From: Pseudomonadota bacterium
GTDB lineage: Bacteria > Pseudomonadota > Alphaproteobacteria > Rhizobiales > Kaistiaceae
Direction: 5' to 3'
NCBI GenBank assembly: GCA_023433185.1
Contig: JAEZEN010000164.1
Span: 1 to 10,303, forward strand
Length of the DNA: 10,303 nt
Shown one piece after another: positions 5,265 through 10,303 of the stretch; within the stretch, counting starts at the first letter, position 1; every line of letters begins with the position of its first letter. The translations under genes and the position numbers were made by a program. Under the pieces are notes generated by a model. That model was not told where the DNA came from, did no database searches, and saw only the letters and a program-made list of their open reading frames with translations.

Positions 5265-7367
5265 ATGAACCTGATCAACACCCTGGCCGCCACGGCCTGC
5301 TGCCTTGCCGTCGGTGCTGCCTTGGTGGTGCCGGCCCATGCGCATGGCGACCACAAGCGGCCGCGGATCGGGGCGAGCCACCTGACGCCCGCCGGCGCGC
5401 CGGAGGACTGGGGCACCTACTGCGTCACCGAGCTTGCGCCCCTGTTCCGCGACGCGATCGCGCTCCAGGGCATGCAGCTCGCTTCCGCCGCGCCTTCGGC
5501 TGCTCCGGTCCCGGCATCCGCAGCCTCCCCTGCGCCGGCCGCCGATCTGTCCGCCGTCGGCACCAGCCCGGCCGGTCCGCACGCGCCGCCGCCCGCCAAC
5601 CTCGTGCCGGCGACCCCGCTGTTGCCGCCGCTGCCGCCGTCCCTGATGGATGAGCCCGCAGCGAAGACCGACGAGGTCACCGTGTTCGTCGCCAAGCGCA
5701 TCGTCACCATGGACCCCGGGTGGCCCGAGGGCACCGCCGTCGCGGTCAAGGACGGCCGCATTCTCTCGGTGGGCACGCTCGAGGACCTCGATCCCTGGCT
5801 GAAGCGCTTTCCCCACAGGATCGACGAGTCGTTCAAGGACAAGGTGATCTATCCCGGCTTCGTCGAGGCGCACGGCCACCCGGTCATGGGCTCGATCGCC
5901 ATCAGCCGGCCGCCGCTCAGCTTCTTCCCGTTGCGCAATCCCTATGGCGAGGACTTTCCCGGCGTGAAGACGCGCGAGGATGCCATCGCGGCCCTGAAGA
6001 AATACGTCGCGGCGGCGACGTCACCGACCGAGACGGTGATGACCTGGGGCTACGATGTGGTCGCCATGGGCGGCAACTTCCCGACCCGCGACGAGCTCGA
6101 CGAAATCTCCAAGACCAACCCCATCCTCATCTGGGACGCTTCCGAGCACTACGTGTTCGCCAATTCCGCGGCCATCGCGTTGTCCGGCGTCACCAACGAG
6201 ATGGTCGCCAACACCATCGGCGCCGGTGCCAATCCCGACGGCAGCTCCAACGGCCAGTTCCTCGGCACCGAGGCCGCCAAGATCATCATCCTCAAGCCGC
6301 TGTCGGCGCTGCTCACGCCCGACGAGGGCATGAAGGCGCTCCGCTACCTCGGCGCGCTGATGCAGCAGGCGGGCGTCACCACGACCGGCGACCTGTTCTA
6401 CGGCGGGGTCAACCTCAAGCTCGAGCAGGAACTCACCGAGCGCTATTTCGGCCAGCCGGACAGCATCGCCCGCATCGTCCACGTCGTCGATGGCGTCACC
6501 TTCAGCAACCTTTTCGGCGACGATGCGCTCAACCAGGCCATCCAGCGCCGCAGTTCGAGCAACGAGCGGATCATCTTCAACGGGGTGAAGTTCTACGCCG
6601 ACGACGCCTTCGTCAGCCTCGGCATGGAGCTGCAGTGGCCCAACTACATCGACTCCGAGCGCTACAAGGGCCTGTTCATGTTCCGCTCCACCGACGACTT
6701 CATCGATGCGATGCGGCCGTGGTGGAACGCGGGCTTCCAGATCCACGTGCACTCGAACGGTTCGGGCGGCAACCAGACCACGCTCGATGCGCTCGCCGCT
6801 CTGCAGGCGGAACGGCCGCGCTTCGACCACCGCTTCACCTTCGAGCATTTCGGCATCTCGAGCACCGCCCAGGGGCGCCAGCTCAAGGCTCTGGGGGCGC
6901 TGGTCAGCACCAATCCCTACTATGTCTCCGAGCGCGCCGACCTCAACGCCGACCAGATCGGTACCGACCGGGCCTCCCTCGCGGCGCGCATGAACTCGCT
7001 GATCGACCAGGACATCGTCGTCTCGCTCCATTCCGACACGCCGGTGGGCGTGCCGAGCCCGCTCCTCGAGGTCTGGGTGGCCGTCAATCGCATCGGCGAG
7101 CTCAGCGGCAAGGTCCATGCCCCCCACGAGCGGGTGCTCGACGTCGAGAAGGCGATGCGTATGGTCACCATCGACGCCGCCTACACCCTCGGGGTCAACG
7201 ACCGGATCGGCAGCATCGAGAGCGGCAAGTTCGCCGATTTCGTGGTCCTCGAGGAGGATCCGCGGGATGTCGATCCGATGAAGATCAAGGACATCGGCGT
7301 CGTCGCGACGATTCTCGCCGGCACGCCGACGCTTACCTCGGCGACCCGGACCCCCGACTGGAAGTAG
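5265..7367 (+). CDS. Exported YtcJ/NfdA-like metal-dependent amidohydrolase
   Basis: A 700-residue member of the amidohydrolase superfamily (Amidohydro_3, YtcJ/NfdA group). Members hydrolyse C-N bonds, such as N-substituted formamides, in a TIM barrel with bound zinc. Residues 1-26 are a signal peptide with likely cleavage at AHA|HG, so it acts in the periplasm or outside. Residues about 27-73 have no recognised domain, and about 74-133 are an Ala/Pro-rich linker. The catalytic domain starts near 137 (VTVFVAKRIVTMD). Metal-site candidates are H203 and H205 (EAHGHP), K442 (NGVKFYADD), H494/H496 (QIHVHSNG), H528 (FEHFG) and D591 (SLHSDTP). The composite sheet domain closes at about 645-670 (GSIESGKFADFVVLEEDP). 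Usual relatives are about 540-600 residues, so the N-terminal extension accounts for the extra length. The gene is divergent from tetR and lies 59 bases before the acylase gene, probably on the same transcript. The substrate is unknown. Confidence 0.88.
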   Translation: MNLINTLAATACCLAVGAALVVPAHAHGDHKRPRIGASHLTPAGAPEDWGTYCVTELAPLFRDAIALQGMQLASAAPSAAPVPASAASPAPAADLSAVGTSPAGPHAPPPANLVPATPLLPPLPPSLMDEPAAKTDEVTVFVAKRIVTMDPGWPEGTAVAVKDGRILSVGTLEDLDPWLKRFPHRIDESFKDKVIYPGFVEAHGHPVMGSIAISRPPLSFFPLRNPYGEDFPGVKTREDAIAALKKYVAAATSPTETVMTWGYDVVAMGGNFPTRDELDEISKTNPILIWDASEHYVFANSAAIALSGVTNEMVANTIGAGANPDGSSNGQFLGTEAAKIIILKPLSALLTPDEGMKALRYLGALMQQAGVTTTGDLFYGGVNLKLEQELTERYFGQPDSIARIVHVVDGVTFSNLFGDDALNQAIQRRSSSNERIIFNGVKFYADDAFVSLGMELQWPNYIDSERYKGLFMFRSTDDFIDAMRPWWNAGFQIHVHSNGSGGNQTTLDALAALQAERPRFDHRFTFEHFGISSTAQGRQLKALGALVSTNPYYVSERADLNADQIGTDRASLAARMNSLIDQDIVVSLHSDTPVGVPSPLLEVWVAVNRIGELSGKVHAPHERVLDVEKAMRMVTIDAAYTLGVNDRIGSIESGKFADFVVLEEDPRDVDPMKIKDIGVVATILAGTPTLTSATRTPDWK

Positions 7368-7412
7368 TCGAGGCGACCGATGCGGCCAGCGGCGGCCGTC
7401 TCTCGAAAACGC

Positions 7413-7419
7413 AAGGAGG
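7413..7419 (+). promoter_or_regulatory. Ribosome binding site of the acylase gene
   Basis: AAGGAGG lies 7 bases before the ATG at 7427 and is the best Shine-Dalgarno match in the window. It fixes the start within a much longer open frame that continues upstream through the amidohydrolase gene. Confidence 0.8.
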
Positions 7420-7426
7420 CATCGTC

Positions 7427-8542
7427 ATGCGCAAGATCATCCTGTCGACAGCTGCGGCTGCGGCACTGATCGCCGGCGGGTTCCCGACGGCGGGGATCGC
7501 CTGTACCGGCATCAGTCTCGACGCCGGGGACGGTGCGCAGATCCGCGGGCGCACCCTCGAGTTCGGGCTGCCGGTCGATTCCGCAATTCTGGTGATACCC
7601 AAGGGACAGGCCCTGACCGGCACGCTGCCCGACGGCGGGGCCGGGCTCGCCTATACCACCAGGTACGGCATGGTCGGCGCCAACATGTTCGGCCTGACCG
7701 GCTATCTCGACGCGGTCAACGACCAGGGCCTCGGCGCCGGCCTGTTCTACTTCCCCGGCTCCGCAGGCTACGCGACGGTGACGGCGGAGAATGCCGGGCG
7801 GGCACTCGCCCCGCAGGACTTCATCGTGTGGCTGCTGGGCAGCTTTGCCACAGTCGAGGAGGTCAAGGCGGGCCTCGACGGCGTGGTCATCGTGCCGACC
7901 AAGACCCCCGGCCTCGGCAGTGCGGAAGGCTCGGTTGCGCCGTCGCACTACTTCGTCCGGGACAAGACCGGCAAGGCCATCGCCATCGAGCCGGTCGGCG
8001 GCGCGCTCGTCGTCCACGACGCGCCCCTCGGCGTGATCACCAACGCGCCGACCTACGACTGGCACCTGACCAACCTCAACAACTACGTCAACCTCACGGT
8101 GTCCGACGTCGAAAAGGCAGAGCTCGGCGCGCTCACGCTCGAGGCGATGAGCTCGGGCACCGGGCTGGGGGGCCTGCCCGGCGACTTCAGCTCGCCGTCG
8201 CGGTTCGTTCGCGCCTCCTTCTTCGCCGCCAATGCAACCCCCTCGGCAAGCGGCGAGGATGCGGTGCTCACCGCCTTCCACATCCTCAACCAGTTCGATA
8301 TTCCGCCGGGCAGCGTGTCCAACTCCTCGGTTGGCGGCAAGGCCGTCGCCGAGACGACCGAATGGACGGCCGTAACCGACCTGACGAACCTCCGCTGGTA
8401 TTTCCGCACCTTCGAGGACCAGTCGATCCGCATGGTCGATCTCGAAAAGGCGGTCGCTGCCGCGGACGGCAAGATCGTCCAGATGTCGATGGAATCGAAG
8501 CAGCCGATCCTCGACGTGTCGACCGGGCCGGCCGTCGAATAG
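7427..8542 (+). CDS. Exported choloylglycine hydrolase/penicillin V acylase-family Ntn hydrolase
   Basis: A 371-residue N-terminal-nucleophile amidase of the linear amide C-N hydrolase family (bile salt hydrolases, penicillin V acylases, some acyl-homoserine-lactone acylases). The leader MRKIILSTAAAAALIAGGFPTAGIA ends directly before C26 of CTGISL. Cleavage there would both export the protein and free the catalytic Cys. By alignment in memory to bile salt hydrolase, R42 in GRTLEF matches the conserved Arg18, E45 takes the place of Asp21, N206 (VITNAPTYDW) matches Asn175 and R259 (SPSRFVRA) matches Arg228. The RTLEF form and the periplasmic leader fit the Gram-negative branch, whose studied members cleave penicillin V and long-chain acyl-homoserine lactones. 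This sequence alone does not show which. The gene is second in a two-gene unit with the exported amidohydrolase and is followed by two hairpins. Confidence 0.9.
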   Translation: MRKIILSTAAAAALIAGGFPTAGIACTGISLDAGDGAQIRGRTLEFGLPVDSAILVIPKGQALTGTLPDGGAGLAYTTRYGMVGANMFGLTGYLDAVNDQGLGAGLFYFPGSAGYATVTAENAGRALAPQDFIVWLLGSFATVEEVKAGLDGVVIVPTKTPGLGSAEGSVAPSHYFVRDKTGKAIAIEPVGGALVVHDAPLGVITNAPTYDWHLTNLNNYVNLTVSDVEKAELGALTLEAMSSGTGLGGLPGDFSSPSRFVRASFFAANATPSASGEDAVLTAFHILNQFDIPPGSVSNSSVGGKAVAETTEWTAVTDLTNLRWYFRTFEDQSIRMVDLEKAVAAADGKIVQMSMESKQPILDVSTGPAVE

Positions 8543-8545
8543 GCA

Positions 8546-8575
8546 GTCGCCGGCGTCTTCGCCGCCGCCGGCGAC
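8546..8575. terminator. First hairpin after the acylase gene
   Basis: GTCGCCGGCG (8546-8555) pairs perfectly with CGCCGGCGAC (8566-8575) around a 10-base loop, beginning 4 bases after the stop at 8542. It has no U-run. It is probably a terminator or 3'-end stabiliser of the amidase operon. Confidence 0.45.
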
Positions 8576-8577
8576 AG

Positions 8578-8616
8578 CCGGGGCAAGCGAATGGCATCGA
8601 CCATTGCTTGCCCCGG
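8578..8616. terminator. Second, longer hairpin between acylase and lepA
   Basis: CCGGGGCAAGCGAATGG (8578-8594) pairs with CCATTGCTTGCCCCGG (8601-8616) around a 6-base loop: 16 pairs with one bulged G at 8589. It is the strongest hairpin seen in the window. No U-run follows (CCCTGACTCG), but the length and position between the acylase stop and lepA make a terminator the best reading. Confidence 0.6.
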
Positions 8617-8636
8617 CCCTGACTCGCCTGTATCAG
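8608..8636 (+). promoter_or_regulatory. Possible lepA promoter overlapping the hairpin arm
   Basis: TTGCCC (8608-8613) and TATCAG (8631-8636) are 17 bases apart. The -10 element ends 7 bases before the lepA ATG at 8644, and there is no Shine-Dalgarno sequence, which together suggest a leaderless message. The -35 element lies in the right arm of the preceding hairpin. Confidence 0.35.
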
Positions 8637-8643
8637 CGCGGGC

Positions 8644-10303
8644 ATGACCACCGCAGTGCAAAAGAATATCCGCAACTTCGCGATCATCGCCCACATCGAC
8701 CATGGCAAGTCGACGCTCGCCGATCGTCTAATCCAGATGACCGGCGGCCTCGCAGCCCGCGAGATGAAGGAGCAGGTGCTCGATTCGATGGACATCGAGC
8801 GCGAGCGCGGCATCACCATCAAGGCCCAGACGGTCCGGCTCAGGTACCGCGCCAAGGACGGCGAGGACTACACCCTCAATCTCATCGACACGCCCGGCCA
8901 TGTCGACTTCGCCTACGAGGTCAGCCGCTCGCTCGCCGCCTGCGAGGGGGCGCTGCTCGTCGTCGACGCGAGCCAGGGAGTGGAGGCCCAGACGCTCGCC
9001 AACGTCTACCAGGCCCTCGACAACGACCTCGAGATCGTCCCGGTCCTCAACAAGGTCGACCTTCCCGCCGCGGAGCCCGACAAGATCCGCCAGCAGATCG
9101 AGGACGTGATCGGCCTCGATGCCTCCGACGCGGTGCTGATCTCGGCCAAGACCGGGCTTGGGGTCGCCGACGTGCTGGAGGCGATCGTCACCCGGCTGCC
9201 GCCCCCCAAGGGGGATCGCAGTGCCACGCTGAAGGCGCTCCTCGTCGACTCCTGGTACGATGCCTACCTCGGCGTCATGGTTCTGGTGCGGATCATCGAC
9301 GGCGTTCTCAAGAAGGGCGACCGCGTCCGCATGATGGGGACGGGCGCCGCCTACGAGGTCGAGCGCGTCGGGGTCTTCACCCCCAAGCTGACCGCGGTCG
9401 ACGCGCTCGGGCCGGGCGAGATCGGCTTCCTCACCGCCGCCATCAAGGAGGTCGCCGACACCCGGATCGGCGACACCATCACCGACGACCGCAAGCCGGT
9501 GACGGAGATGCTGCCCGGCTTCCGCCCGGCCATCCCGGTGGTGTTCTGCGGTCTGTTCCCGATGGACGCGGCCGACTTCGACGAATTGCGGGCGGCGATG
9601 GGCAAGCTCCGGCTGAACGACGCGAGCTTCTCGTTCGAGGTCGAGTCCTCGGCCGCGCTCGGCTTCGGCTTCCGCTGCGGCTTCCTCGGCCTCCTGCACC
9701 TCGAGATCATCCAGGAGCGCCTGCAGCGCGAGTTCAATCTCAACCTGATCGCCACCGCACCCTCGGTCATCTACCAGATGTCGCTGACCGACGGCACGGA
9801 GATCGAGCTCCACAATCCCGTGGACATGCCGGACGTGGTCAAGATCGAGGAGATCCGCGAACCGTGGATCGAGGCGACGATCCTGACACCCGACGAGTAT
9901 CTCGGCGCGGTCATCAAGCTCTGCCAGGACCGCCGCGGCACGCAGAAGGAGCTGACCTATGTCGGCGCCCGGGCGATGGTGAAATACGACCTGCCGCTCA
10001 ACGAGGTCGTCTTCGACTTCTACGACCGGCTCAAGTCGGTGTCGAAGGGCTACGCCTCCTTCGACTACCAGCTCACCGAGTATCGCGCCGCCGATCTCGT
10101 GAAGATGTCGATCCTGGTCAATGGCGAGCCCGTCGACGCCCTGGCGATGCTGGTGCATCGCAGCCGCGCCGAGAGCCGCGGCCGCGGGATGGTCGCGAAG
10201 CTCAAGGAACTGATCCCGCCGCACATGTTCCAGGTGCCGATCCAGGCCGCGATCGGCGGCAAGGTGATCGCGCGCGAGACCGTGCGCGCGCTGCGCAAGG
10301 ACG
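8644..10303 (+). CDS. lepA: Elongation factor 4 (LepA), 3' end cut by the window
   Basis: A translational GTPase that binds the ribosome and acts in initiation or back-translocation; cytoplasmic, partly membrane-associated. 553 codons are present of about 600, open to the window edge. GTPase motifs are G1 AHIDHGKST (16-24), G2 ERGIT (54-58), G3 DTPGH (82-86), G4 NKVD (136-139) and SAK near 167. The hallmark segment [17 protein letters not shown], typical of LepA/EF-G domain III, is encoded near 9661-9711. The LepA-specific region KGYASFDYQ and the start of the C-terminal domain ([20 protein letters not shown]) follow. The ATG at 8644 gives [20 protein letters not shown], matching the usual start position of LepA. 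No Shine-Dalgarno sequence precedes it. The gene appears to be its own unit after the terminator hairpins. No frameshift or missing key residue is seen. Confidence 0.97.
   Translation, partial: MTTAVQKNIRNFAIIAHIDHGKSTLADRLIQMTGGLAAREMKEQVLDSMDIERERGITIKAQTVRLRYRAKDGEDYTLNLIDTPGHVDFAYEVSRSLAACEGALLVVDASQGVEAQTLANVYQALDNDLEIVPVLNKVDLPAAEPDKIRQQIEDVIGLDASDAVLISAKTGLGVADVLEAIVTRLPPPKGDRSATLKALLVDSWYDAYLGVMVLVRIIDGVLKKGDRVRMMGTGAAYEVERVGVFTPKLTAVDALGPGEIGFLTAAIKEVADTRIGDTITDDRKPVTEMLPGFRPAIPVVFCGLFPMDAADFDELRAAMGKLRLNDASFSFEVESSAALGFGFRCGFLGLLHLEIIQERLQREFNLNLIATAPSVIYQMSLTDGTEIELHNPVDMPDVVKIEEIREPWIEATILTPDEYLGAVIKLCQDRRGTQKELTYVGARAMVKYDLPLNEVVFDFYDRLKSVSKGYASFDYQLTEYRAADLVKMSILVNGEPVDALAMLVHRSRAESRGRGMVAKLKELIPPHMFQVPIQAAIGGKVIARETVRALRKD

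Noticed and set aside
5720..8542. A 940-codon plus-strand open frame running through the amidohydrolase gene into the acylase
   Set aside because: The upstream portion is Arg/His/Gln-rich shadow sequence of the amidohydrolase gene. The true gene begins at 7427 with a strong ribosome binding site and a signal peptide.
8728..10224. A 498-codon open frame antisense to lepA
   Set aside because: The composition (Asp/Glu/His/Leu-rich, no domain) is typical of the antisense of a GC-rich gene, and lepA on the plus strand is unmistakable.
1..10303. tRNA/rRNA genes, CRISPR arrays, transposases, phage genes, long direct repeats
   Set aside because: Reading both strands gave no direct-repeat arrays, mobile-element genes or tRNA-like cloverleaf signals; composition looks uniform and there is no sign of a recent insertion.

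Overview
The window is GC-rich bacterial DNA with proteobacterial gene content. The LepA sequence, the XylX-like fumarylacetoacetate-hydrolase-family protein, the signal peptides and the choline-kinase-like phosphotransferase together suggest an alphaproteobacterium, probably Hyphomicrobiales (Rhizobiales). That placement is inferred from remembered family resemblance, not from a search. There are eight protein genes, two of them cut by the window edges. I see no RNA genes, CRISPR arrays, insertion sequences or prophage genes.

Layout. (1) 2-631 (+): C-terminal part of an M20D amidohydrolase/peptidase, then at 759-1646 (+) a choline/ethanolamine-kinase-like phosphotransferase. (2) 1647-1886: a convergent intergenic stretch with two terminator-like hairpins and no convincing gene. 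(3) A minus-strand cluster read right to left: a TetR-family regulator (5100-4414), an exported NagZ-like family 3 glycoside hydrolase (4390-3137) and a 2-keto-3-deoxy-sugar-acid dehydratase-like protein of the fumarylacetoacetate hydrolase family (3062-1887). Gaps of 23 and 74 bases suggest one transcript. (4) 5101-5264: a divergent control region with inverted repeats. One of them, TGGTG-N4-CACCA, has a close copy inside the start of the tetR gene. (5) 5265-8542 (+): two exported amide-bond hydrolases in tandem, a YtcJ/NfdA-like metal-dependent amidohydrolase (700 aa) and an N-terminal-nucleophile acylase of the choloylglycine hydrolase/penicillin V acylase family (371 aa). (6) 8543-8643: two tandem strong hairpins and a promoter-like pair. 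(7) 8644 to the right edge (+): lepA (EF4), nearly complete.

How the genes may work together (inference): the divergent TetR protein probably controls its own downstream genes, the two exported amidases, or both. Three successive products in this block (GH3 hexosaminidase, amidohydrolase, Ntn acylase) carry export signals, so the block looks like a small periplasmic unit for cleaving amide- or amino-sugar-containing compounds. The FAH-family enzyme would deal with a keto acid in the cytoplasm. Possible substrates include N-acyl amides (including acyl-homoserine lactones), penicillin-like amides and cell-wall amino sugars. The sequence does not decide among them. lepA and the M20/phosphotransferase pair appear to be separate units.
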